A stretch of DNA of 64,000 bases from Daucus carota subsp. sativus (Eukaryota; Streptophyta; Magnoliopsida; Apiales; Apiaceae): assembly GCF_001625215.2 (NCBI RefSeq), contig NC_030382.2, positions 49,860,823 to 49,924,822 on the forward strand, given 5' to 3'. Every line of letters starts with the position of its first letter. Position 1 is the first letter of the stretch. Shown one piece after another: positions 22,337 to 32,588 of the stretch. Below the pieces are notes generated by a model that saw only the letters and a list, made by a program, of their open reading frames with translations, did not search any database and was not told the DNA's origin. Made by a program: the position numbers and the translations under genes.

Positions 22337-23042
22337 TGATGGGAAAAAGTGACCACAACGGCAACAACTAAGTGCGGAATTAATCTTCGTTGGACAATAC
22401 TTATCCCTACTTGTATGAACCTTCGATGAAACACACAAGTAAAGCAACAATAAATAATAAACAAGACACCAAGAATTATACGTGGAAAACCCCCTCAATG
22501 AAAGGAGTAAAAACCACGGGACCGTAGTCCACCCAAACAATTCACTATGATAAATTATATGGGTAATACACCAAGTTCTTCTCTAGATAAAACTAGAGGA
22601 ATACAATCACCTTCACACTCTTGGAATAACTCGTCAAGAAGTATGGAACCAAATAAGCAACAAAAGAACAAAGACCCACGGCTAGGTTCAGCCTCTCCAC
22701 GGCTCTTTAGCTACTGCCCAGCCCCTCAAATACACCTCCGAATCCGATCTCCACCGTTCAGAATTTAGATATCGGTGTTAGGAAGATGCTGTCCGAAATT
22801 CAGGACGATCCGACCGTTGGAACTCCGGGAAACGCAAAAACAAGACAGGCAGCGCAACCAGAAAATTACCTACGAATTTTCACACAATATATCTCTTTTG
22901 CCTATTTTCTCTCTTGCTTATTTTCACAAATATCCTCCTATATTTATATATAGGGTTCCCTTTATTTTTATCTCCTTGTGGGCCAAAACAAGGGTAATCC
23001 TATTGGGCTTTTAATCTCATAGATAGAAACTAAAACCCAACA
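22337..23042 (-). repeat. Copia LTR (5' LTR in element orientation), 706 bp
   Basis: Same 706 bp as the left copy, TG...CA. TATATTTATATATAGGG near 22939 is AT-rich, but on the minus strand any promoter TATA cannot be fixed by eye. Confidence 0.95.
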
Positions 23043-23529
23043 AGTAGTAATTAGAAGTTTTGTCCAAGTTGTATATGTTAGCACTCCATGTTAGAAAATG
23101 GAAAGTGTGAACCACAATGATATTATGTACTTGATGTCATTTCCAGAATTCAATGAGCGGAAGTTGTTCCTTATCATGAGAACTTAAACTTTTCATGTTT
23201 GGATCTAAAACATTTTGTTAGTGAAATCCATAAATAAATTGAGTTTAAGTTAGTAGCTTAAAATCGGTTATGTGAGTTTGTCTCATATTGAATTGGTAAT
23301 GAGAGGTTGTGTGCTTTATATAGTATCATGTGTAAGAGTAGCGTACAACTACTAAGACATGTGGGTGTGCATGTTGTTATTGTGAGCCTTGAGCACACAC
23401 CCAGGCGCCGTGGATCGGGTCGGCTAAAAGACGGTTTGGACGAATGTCTCCGTATCATGCGTATATGTGTAGAACAAAACAATGCTTGACAACAAATCAA
23501 TCAATTATCGACTAATAAATACAATCACA
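23043..23529. other. Spacer between the Copia element and the next P450
   Basis: Starts with the right target duplication AGTAG (23043-23047) and the rest of the downstream duplicated block to about 23090. The remainder has no recognisable gene. Confidence 0.5.
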
Positions 23530-23760
23530 ATGAGTTTTCCAATTTTCTTGACAATAGCTTTTGCTTTTCTATATATGTAGAACAAAGCAAATCTTCAAGG
23601 CAAATCGATAAATTATCGACTAATAAACACAATCACAATGATTTTTCCAATTTTCTTGACAATAGCTTTTGCTTTTCTATATATGTAGAACAAAGCAAAT
23701 CTTCAAGGCAAATCGATAAATTATCGACTAATAAACACAATCACAATGATTTTTTCAATT
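23468..23760 (+). repeat. 108-bp tandem repeat over the start region of the 23746 P450
   Basis: Three copies at 108-bp spacing, each ending at an ATG: 23530, 23638 and the real start 23746. The first two ATGs begin nearly the same N-terminus as the gene (M-S/I-F-P-I-F-L-T-I) but run into TAG after 16 codons (23530-23580 and 23638-23688). The first unit is the most diverged upstream. Each duplicated unit also carries CTATATAT, a possible TATA box, about 70 bp before the next ATG. Confidence 0.9.
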
Positions 23761-25457
23761 TTCTTGACAATCTTTCTGACCGTTGTCATCCCTTTGATGA
23801 TGTTACCTATTATTATCATGAACAAGAACCGGAAACAAGGGAGACTACCTCCCGGGCCTAAAAAGCTTCCAGTGATCGGAAATCTTCATCAGCTAGGTCA
23901 ATTCCCCCATCAATCACTCCGACGTCTTTCAAAAAAACATAGCCCTCTCATGTTTCTACAGCTCGGCTCTGTTCCAACTCTTCTAGTCTCATCAGCAGCA
24001 ATAGCCAAAGAAATTTTCAAGACGAGTGACCTGGTTTTCTCTAGCCGCCCGGCTATGTTTGCTGCAAATAAGTTAGGCTACAAGGGCTCAACCATAACTT
24101 TTGCTCCCTATGGAGAGTACTGGAGGAAAATTAAGAAAATAGCACTTGTAGAGCTGTTGAATCCAAAGAGAGTTCAATCTTTTGAAGCTGTCCGGGGACA
24201 AGAAGTTGCTCTTATGATTAAAGCCATCGCAGAATCTTCTGATCAGGTTAATCTGAGTGCACTCATGCTTTTGCTAGCTAATAATGTTATTCTTAGAGTT
24301 GTATTTAGTATGAAGGGCAATAGTTATCGCGAAGAGAAAGTGAAGAGTGAGTTTGGGGAAATCCTTCATGAAGCACAGGATCTATTAGGTATGGTAAATA
24401 TTGCCGATTATCTTCCATGGATGGGTTGGTATAACAAGCTGAACGGAGTTGAGGCAAGAGTGGAAAAGAATTTTAGTAAATTGGATAGTTTTATTGGCAA
24501 GGCAATCCAGGAGCACCGGGAGACCCCGAGGGGGTCTGGACCTGATAAGCCTGAAGATTTTATTGATGTATTGCTTCATGTTCAGACATACCGAAATCAA
24601 GAAATTCGACTCACTGATGATCAGATGAGAGCTGTTTTACTGGTAAATTTCTTAGATCCTCTAGATACATTGTTCATATCTTTTAACAAGTCTTATGATC
24701 CGCTTTTGAAAAAAATTCAAATTTATCTTCATGAATTTTAACATGTCAGAGTTTTTCAAGATTCGACTTGAAATATTAGAATTTTCGCATAGGGTAATTT
24801 CTTAATTGCTTATAAGTTTTGTTCATAAATTCAATACAGGACATATTTATAGTGGGAACAGATACTTCTTCTGCAACATTAGAATGGATAATGTCAGAAC
24901 TTATGAAAAATCCATCAGTAATGAGAAAAGCACAAGAAGAAGTGAGAGGTGTTGTCGAGCAAAACAGAGTATTTGTACAAGAAAGCGATCTTCCAAAACT
25001 CAAGTATCTAAGGATGCTTGTAAAAGAGGCCTTAAGACTCCACCCGCCAGCCCCATTACTAGTCCCCCGGGAAACTACAGAAAAATGCACTATTGGTGGT
25101 TATGAAATTCCAGCTAAAACAAGGGTGTTCATTAACGCTGCTGCAATATCTACGGATCCCGAACTGTGGGATGATCCAGAGGAGTTCAAACCAGAGAGAT
25201 TCTTGAATAGTTCGGTTGATTTCAGAGGCCAGCACTTTGAGTTGTTACCATTTTGGTCAGGCCGGAGGGGCTGTCCAGGTACTAATTTCGCGTTGCTAAT
25301 AATAGAGCTTGCACTTGCTAATCTTTTGTTTAGCTTTGATTGGGAACTGCCTGGTGGAATGAATGCTGAAGATATCGATATGGAAGAGGCTGTGGGCATT
25401 ACAGTCCATAAGAAAACTCCTCTTTACCTTGTTGCTTCATCATTTGTGTATACTTAA
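23746..25457 (+). CDS. Cytochrome P450, CYP71 family, with altered heme loop
   Basis: CYP71-family monooxygenase; substrate unknown. Exons 23746-24642 (299 codons; donor CTG|GTAAAT) and 24840-25457 (205 codons plus stop; acceptor ACAG|GAC) give 504 aa with the conserved phase-0 intron (197 bp). Motifs: N-terminal anchor, LPPGPKKLPV, VGTDTS, KEALR (Glu362, Arg365), PERF. The heme loop reads FWSGRRGCPG with ligand Cys444: Trp438 and Ser439 replace the Gly-Ala found in the paralogues, and Trp breaks the usual P450 signature at that position. The rest is intact, so it may be a functional variant or be losing heme binding. It is the intact counterpart of the pseudogene at 10062. Two short upstream ORFs created by a tandem repeat may precede its start codon in the mRNA. 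Confidence 0.92.
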
Positions 25458-26540
25458 CTTGTTATTTTACTCATAAGCGAAAAAATTCAGGACTCCTTTT
25501 AAGTAATCCCCCAAGGAAGAAAATAATCTGATGGGATCAGAAAGAGCAATTCGGTCAAGATAGTACAAACAAATGCAAAATATGCGCTACAAGCAAGAAA
25601 GTATGATATACTCGTTTCAAGAATTCTAATTCTTACATATGTGATACTCATTTTTCAAAAAATGTGTAATATTTTGGTTCTTCTCTGAAACTATGATATG
25701 ATTTAGTTGCCAGATAAAAAAGATACACAAATCTTTATAGCTGCCTGAGGCCCTGAATTGATCCAAAATTAAATTTTCTTGTACGGAAAACATATGTTAT
25801 ATTTGGTACAAAATCCGGACCAACTTATTACCTTAAAAAAATAAATCTTATTTTAGCATTTTATTGATGACATATATAAATTATTTTGAGTTAGTATCAA
25901 TTTAGAAATAATTATATATCTTATATTTTTTCAAATATAAATAATTTATAACTATATGTGTTTTGATTTATGAATATAAAATTAAATCATTTAACTTAAG
26001 ATATCAATCACTTTTATACAAACATGTTATTTTTTAAAAATAATTACTCGAACGAAAAATACTAATCATTTTTAATTTTGTTAAAATTTTCGTAACATAT
26101 TTTACTCACGTACAAAAATTAAAATGACTAGTTTTTGCTAACGGTCAACGGACGACGTAGCCCGCGGGACCCAACTGGATGTAACTATTGCATATATACA
26201 CATGTTTATCTTACTAGCAGCACTTATCCTCTTGGTTGCATCACAAATACAATTCACAGGATTCACAACATTTATTGCTCCTTTACATCATTTAAAATAA
26301 AAGGAGTTTGGATAAACTTAAACTCTTTTCGTGTATAGTAGTTAGGAGCTTGCAGAATTTGAATTTAATCCAGGATATATATTAAAAAAATTTAGGACTA
26401 TATTATGAAATTAAAAATAATACTAGCATGTAAAATTCAAATCAGTTAATGATAAATCTGATTTAAGGTAAGCTTCACTTTCCGCTTGACTTGAATTTAA
26501 AGCAACTTCTTAAAGTGGAGTTCAGCCTATCCACTTGTTT
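25458..26540. other. AT-rich spacer downstream of the P450 array
   Basis: No gene and no clear element ends are seen. Confidence 0.4.
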
Positions 26541-26770
26541 AACTAAACTGCTTTGTAAATTGTAATTATCAATCCTTTTCAATAAGAGTTAGTTGGAAAA
26601 AGTAAATCCTTTAACAATTTACTGTATTATATAAATTGATATATACAAGATCCGTAACTAAACTGCTTTGTAAATTGTAATTATCAATCCTTTTCAATAA
26701 GAGTTAGTTGGAAAAAGTAAACCCTTTAACAATTTACTGTATTATATAATTTGATATATACAAGATCCGT
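26541..26770. repeat. 115-bp tandem direct duplication
   Basis: 26541-26655 and 26656-26770 are head-to-tail copies beginning AACTAAACTGCTTTG and ending ACAAGATCCGT. I see only two or three differences (for example GTAAATCC against GTAAACCC), so the duplication is recent. Confidence 0.92.
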
Positions 26771-26794
26771 ATCACACAAAGAGCAAACGATTTA

Positions 26795-26976
26795 CTCCCG
26801 TTTTGACCTTTTGCCAAGTAATTTAAGATAAAAAAACATATTTTTATATATTATTTTCTAAAATTTCCACTTCCCAATAAAAGTTTAACTCTATATTTTT
26901 ATTCAGAAAAATAATATATAAAAAAATGTTTTTTTTTACATTTTAAATTACGTGCACACTTTTAAGGACGGAGGGA
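26795..26976. mobile_element. Stowaway-like MITE (degraded)
   Basis: The left CTCCCGTTTTGACC and right GGACGGAGGGAG are imperfect inverted ends with TA flanks (26793-26794, 26977-26978). The interior ATAAAAAAACAT...ATGTTTTTTTT pairs. Confidence 0.65.
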
Positions 26977-26979
26977 GTA

Positions 26980-28187
26980 TCACCATAATTTTCAATTCTT
27001 ATTTGGACATGAGGCACATAATAATTAAAAACAAAATTTCAACAAATTACAAATAAATTAGAAAGGAAACTTCCGATGAAGAAATAATTGCAAAAAATCA
27101 AATATCGTTGAACTGCAACTCGGTCTCCGCAAATAAGAATGACAGCAAACACTCAACATTAAATTAAAAATTAATATAAGCCACACTGGGCCCCACCTTC
27201 ACACAACACATTAACACAACCTCCCCTCACTTTCATTCTCTCTCTCAATTTGTGTCTGCAGACTTGACTCAGCTCGACTCAGTGTAACCAGGTGCCAATA
27301 TCTTCTTTTTTCAGATACCCCACTTTGATTTTCTTTGATTACTGGAAATGTGTGTATTGATTACATATGGGTTTTGCTTGTTTTTGCCATACGATGATTT
27401 TGATGTTCACAATTTTTATTTTTATTTTTTTTTGTCACGGGTCATTATGACTTTGAATGATACTAGTAGTAGTACCAATGAGTATAAGTGATTAACATGT
27501 TGTGATTTCCAAATTAATTGTTTGTTTTGGTGTTAAATTATTGCTTTGTTGCAATCAGCTTCTTGTAATGATTGATGCTTGATATCGAATCAACGTGTGA
27601 TAGTTGACCCATTATCTTTGACATGCAATTCTGTCACTTGTTAAATATTTCAGAACTCGTTTGATTTCAGATTGGGGGTAATATTCAGTTAAGGTGTCCG
27701 TGTACAAATTTTATGAATACTGCTTTGGGGTTCCCTCAATTTTAAGGTGCCACGTGTAAATTTGGATGGAATGAAATGAAATTTGTATCGGAAAGTATAC
27801 GAGGAAACAGTTATTGTCACTGAATTGCATTTAATTTTTTTCTTCCTCAAGGTCGTAGTTGGCTTCTCATTCAAATTACACTTCCTGAGGTCATATGCCA
27901 AGAATTGTACCTAGTGTTACAATAAGATGCAATTCATGATGTTAGTATATTTTTAAGCAAATCAGTTGGAAAGACTTGTTGACTGATATTAATTTCCTTT
28001 TTATAGTTAATTATGCACAACAGAACTGTAGTTTTTTCATGCGTCATGTATATTATGTGAATTGGAATGGTTTAGTGAATGTTTAATATGGTCGAGTTAT
28101 ATATAGGTTAAGTTAAATCTTATGATTGGAAAATTGCTATTGTTTGTCAGTCATTTCTTTCTAGCAGAGTTCACTACGCAGGGTTCC
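26980..28187. other. Promoter and 5' leader region of the RGLG gene
   Basis: A likely 5' untranslated exon lies near 27190-27291 (CT-rich leader), with a donor CAG|GTGCC at 27292 and an acceptor CGCAG just before the start-codon exon at about 28180, so a leader intron of nearly 0.9 kb is probable. TGGGCC at about 27187 resembles a plant site II element. These positions are inference from splice signals. Confidence 0.45.
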
Positions 28188-31100
28188 ATGGGTGGCAAAA
28201 GTTCAAAACGGGCAGCCCCAAGCCGGTATTCGTCTTTTGGCTCTAGTTCAAATTCAAATTTTTGGAATCATAATGAGTATCCACAATCCTCCTATCCTAT
28301 GCCACCACAAACATATGCTTCTGCACCTCCCCCTCAAAGCTATGGTGGTTGGGCCTCTGATTCAAAAAGGAGGACAGAGCAAAAATTTTCAAAAATAGAC
28401 GACAATTACAACAGCTTAGATCAGGTGAAGTTGTACTTTATTTTTTAAATACTTGATATAGTATATGATAAATGAAAACAAATCAGAAGATGCATTTGTG
28501 TTGGGAATTATCTTAATTTCGGAAGATTATGCATGTATGCAGCCATGTCTTTTATTTGCGTGGGATAATTTTCTCAATGTTTTATGTTTGTATAGTTTCC
28601 TCAGTGACTTGTTACATGTGTGTGTGTGTGTGTGTGTGACTAATGAGTGTTAGCTATTGATAAGACTTACCAACTTTTTTACCTAAAGGTTACTGAGGCT
28701 TTGGCCCGTGCTGGTCTGGAGTCATCAAATCTAATAGTTGGTATTGATTTCACCAAGAGCAACGAATGGACAGGTTTGATCTTCCAGTGTTATGAACTTC
28801 TTACAGGTTGTCGGTGAACTGGTACTAATAGTTTTAAATTTTTTTAACATTAGGTGCAAGATCATTTCATCGAAAAAGCTTGCATCACATAGGGGATGAT
28901 CAGAATCCATATGAAGAAGCAATATCAATCATTGGGCGTACATTAGCTTCATTTGACGAAGATAATCTAATTCCTTGTTTTGGCTTTGGAGATGGTATTT
29001 TCTTAGTTATTATTCCGACTCTTTACAACCTATGCAAAGCTTTTGTAGTCATCTTAGCTGTCAATAAATGGTTGGTTGAAATGAGTTCAGTACTAGGGAC
29101 TTAAACTTATGTTTCACACTTGCAGCTTCAACACATGACCAAGAAGTGTTCAGCTTCTATCCAGACGAAAAATATTGTGATGGATTTGAGGAAGTATTGA
29201 CACGGTATCGAGAATTAGTCCCACAACTAAGACTTGCAGGTTTGATGACTAATACTGTTTATCTTTTTTCTTGTATGGTCTTAGTCTTGCATCTTCTAAT
29301 AATGTTGCTTTGGATTGTGTAAACAGGTCCAACATCATTTGCCCCCATTATTGAAATGGCAGTTACTATTGTTGAGCAAAGTCGTGGCCAGTACCATGTT
29401 TTGTTGATAATAGCTGATGGGCAGGTATGTACTTATGATATCAGTTAAACTAGTGATACTGGTTTCACTGATTTTTTGATGAATTTGACTATTCTTGTGG
29501 TAACATCAGTTTAACAAGTGATACAATACTACTGTCACTGATTTTGTGATGAATTTGGATATGCTTGTGATAACATGCAAGTCATACTTTGAAACTTAGA
29601 TGTGTTTTCTTTTTCTCTAAAAGTTACAGGCTACTAAATTGAGCTCGTGTGTGTATGTGTGTTTAAAGATATAATGCCCAACAGTATGGTGCATCATTAT
29701 ATATTCACTATATCATGAACTATGATATATATTATATTATATGATGGGATAACCCAAACCCAATAATCTTGTCAAATAATTTGTTCAAGCTGCAATTCAG
29801 ACTGGTATTTAAATCATCTCAAAATTTTCAGCATTTTACATACCAGGACCAGGAGAGAGCTTTTTTCAAAAAAGTATAAGAAGACCGATCTTTAATAATT
29901 TTATTAAACCAGCTTTTTATGTGGAAAATGTAAACTAAGCTTTATACTTTTCAAGGGGAAAAGGATTATTAACTTTTTAACTGCTCCAGTTACCCAGCAG
30001 CCTTGATGGGTAAACCTTCCTCAACGGTCTGTTACTTATAGTGCGTAAAACGCTAAATCGGCTGTTTCAGCTTTTTCTTAGATGAGCTTCTCTTACTATC
30101 ATGCTAAGTAAAATCTTCAAAGCAAAAACATGAGCTTAACCTTATTTACATTTTAATGATTGCCTGCATAAAACTATGTTTTTATATTATGGTGCTACAA
30201 TTATCAGGATGTCGCTGTAATCTATTACAATACATTTATGTAACTCTACCTAACTTAGCCTAGCACTGACAGTTTCTGTAACAATTGTCTTGGCTGGGAG
30301 ATTTCAAATCATTTGATTGTTGCGGTATCGCTTGTATGAAAGTTAACTATTAATTGCTTTCTTGTATATTATCTTGATTAGGGTACTAGAACTTAAATTA
30401 TATATCTTCAATTTATGAAAGGTGACAAGAAGTGTTGATACTGACCGTGGCCAGCTAAGCCCTCAGGAGAGAAAAACTGTCGAGGCAATTGTGAAAGCTA
30501 GGTGATATTTGAGGTCTGACTTATCCTTGATGTTAATTTAATGCCTAAACAGCTAAAGTATTCTATTCTTATCCCACTTTTACAGTGAATACCCCTTATC
30601 CATCGTATTAGTTGGTGTTGGAGATGGACCATGGGACATGATGAGGGAATTTGATGACAATATACCTGCTCGTGCCTTCGACAATTTCCAGGCAAGTTTT
30701 AGTAGGTTCAGGATCCTCGTAGCTTTAATTTGATTGCTTGCATTTATATTTGCTTTACTGATCAACTTTTATTTATTATAGTTTGTAAATTTCACGGAAA
30801 TAATGTCAAAGAACCTGAACCGGTCCAGGAAAGAGGCAGAGTTTGCGCTTGCAGCCTTGATGGAAATACCTTCTCAATACAAAGCAACACTAGAGCTTAA
30901 TATTTTAAAGTACTAATTATCTTTTTCACAGTTAATGTCCAATGATATTTCTGTTTTGGGGTAGTTTTTGAATATTTTTGCATTTCCCTATCAGTGCGCA
31001 GAGAGGCAAAGCTATAGATAGAATTCCTCTTCCCCCACCTCAATATGGCATGGCATCCCGAGGGGCATCAAAGCCCTCACAGTCTAGTAGTTTCCGCCCG

Positions 31101-31584
31101 AGTGCACCCTCTTCAAATAGACCAGCTTCATATGTTGGCAGTAGGGAGCCTCCTGTTTCCTCATCTGATGTCAATGTGAGTGCATTCTCATTGTATCGAT
31201 TCATCATCATTTCATGGAATAAGTGTTGGATTATCCCCATCTTCGCAACTGGATTTTTATTGGAATAGTCATATTTTACTTAAAGGCATACTAACTCGTC
31301 TTCTTTGCCTTTTGATAGCTATGTCCCATTTGCATCAGCAATCCTAGAGACATGGCTTTTGGTTGTGGACATCAGGTATCATGTGTGGAGCCTTTTTAAA
31401 TTGAAATTTTAGTAAAAGGAGCTTTAGCAAGGTGAGTGAGTGCTCACATTTATGGTTAGTAGTGCCTATTTATTAATTTTCGCGCCTCTTGTTTTGTCCC
31501 CAGACATGTTGTGGATGTGGGGAGGACCTTCAACTTTGCCCAATTTGTCGTAGCTCTATCCATACTAGGATAAAGCTTTATTAG
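28188..31584 (+). CDS. RGLG: RGLG-type E3 ubiquitin ligase (copine/vWA plus RING)
   Basis: Membrane-linked RING ubiquitin ligase of the RGLG family, whose Arabidopsis members act in auxin, ABA, drought and apical-dominance signalling. Eleven coding exons: 28188-28424, 28689-28773, 28854-28994, 29126-29239, 29327-29424, 30422-30501, 30586-30691, 30782-30909, 30995-31175, 31319-31375, 31504-31584; they give 435 aa in one frame. The N-terminus MGGKSSK is a typical myristoylation site. A Pro/Ser/Tyr-rich linker follows, then the copine-type vWA domain with [16 protein letters not shown] and [13 protein letters not shown]. The C-terminal RING is CPIC...[12 protein letters not shown]...CPICRSSI. 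Intron 7 starts with GC (CAG|GCAAGT) instead of GT; it is the conserved junction of FDNFQ and FVNFTE. Exact orthology (RGLG1/2 or 3/4/5) cannot be fixed by eye. Confidence 0.93.
28617..28638. repeat. (TG)11 microsatellite in RGLG intron 1
   Basis: Eleven TG repeats inside the first coding intron. Confidence 0.9.
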
Positions 31585-32588
31585 ATGAACTCTGCCTTCA
31601 ACGGTGTTTGAGATGTTTCAAAAATCGAATCTTCTATGAGAACATTTGGGATGATGGCTTTGATGTCTTTGACATTGAACTAAAACTGGGTGTCTCAAGC
31701 TTCAGAAGAAGTTATTATTGCCATGTACATATTTGTCATTTTGCTGATTAGTACATGTCTTTTCTTTGTAATTAGTTTTTGAATGATATATGATGATAAA
31801 TCAGAACGGAAAATATTACCCAGAAATAAAAAATTTTGCTTTATTTTTCCGTTTCATCCCCCCCCCCCCCCCCCCCCCCCCCCGAGTAGTATATAAATAT
31901 AGTTAATTCAGTCATTCTTACGTTCATTTCATTAAAAAAGTTATTTAGTACCAACTGAGTTTGTTAAATCATTCATCAACAGTCAATCTCCTTCTTATAT
32001 ATTCAACATACAAATTATAAAGCAAGACACTATTTTCCGCGTGAATTTGACTATATTTGTTCTGTGAAATTGATATTTGGTTTGTTCTGTTGATAAATCG
32101 TTGGTCCTTTAACAGGAGTATCTCCAAACCAATACTAAAATTCAAAAATGGTGAATTTCAAAAAATATAAATATAATATGAGAAACAATGTAATTTTTGA
32201 TGTAAAAATTATTCTAATACAATTCTAAAAACTATAAAAAATACATACAATGAATAATATGACATCAAATTTGATATCAAATATTACACAACTTTTTGAT
32301 AAATTATTTATAAATTTTAATATTAAAAATAATGTTACGATCAAATTACGGATATGTCGAAAGTGTACTTCATTCTGGTAAAAGAAGCTGGTAACAAGCC
32401 CAATTGGAATTGGAAAGCGACTGGGAGTTGGACAAAGCCCAATACACATGAAAACAAATTGGAGTCTCCGCCCCCAAGACCCCACAAAATAATAATAATA
32501 ATATTTCCACTCTCACTTGTTCATTTTTCTGAATACAACTCCCAAACCCTCGTCTCCTCTTTGCCTGCAAATTTCACACAACAAAATT
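31585..32588. other. Spacer between RGLG and the chloroplast ribonucleoprotein gene
   Basis: Contains the 3' flank of RGLG, the poly-C run at 31858-31883, AT-rich DNA, and the presumed promoter of the next gene (GCCCA/GCCCAAT words around 32398-32440). No other gene. Confidence 0.5.
31858..31883. repeat. 26-base poly-C run
   Basis: An uninterrupted run of 26 C (poly-G on the minus strand), about 270 bp after the RGLG stop codon. It could form G-quadruplex structures on the minus strand. Homopolymers of this length are also prone to sequencing-length error. Confidence 0.9.

Larger units (their letters stand above)
17579..23042 (-). mobile_element. Full-length Ty1/Copia retrotransposon (Tnt1/Tork-like), 5464 bp
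   Basis: Two 706-bp LTRs, a primer-binding site, one uninterrupted gag-pol frame, a polypurine tract and a 5-bp AGTAG target duplication make this structurally complete. It lies antisense to the neighbouring P450s, between the 3' end of the 15613 gene and the start of the 23746 gene. The indistinguishable LTRs and open polyprotein point to recent integration. The paralogous block at about 9811 preserves the empty site. Confidence 0.97.

Noticed and set aside
28465-28653. Short open frame in RGLG intron 1
   Set aside because: It lies between two exons that splice in frame and ends in the TG microsatellite.
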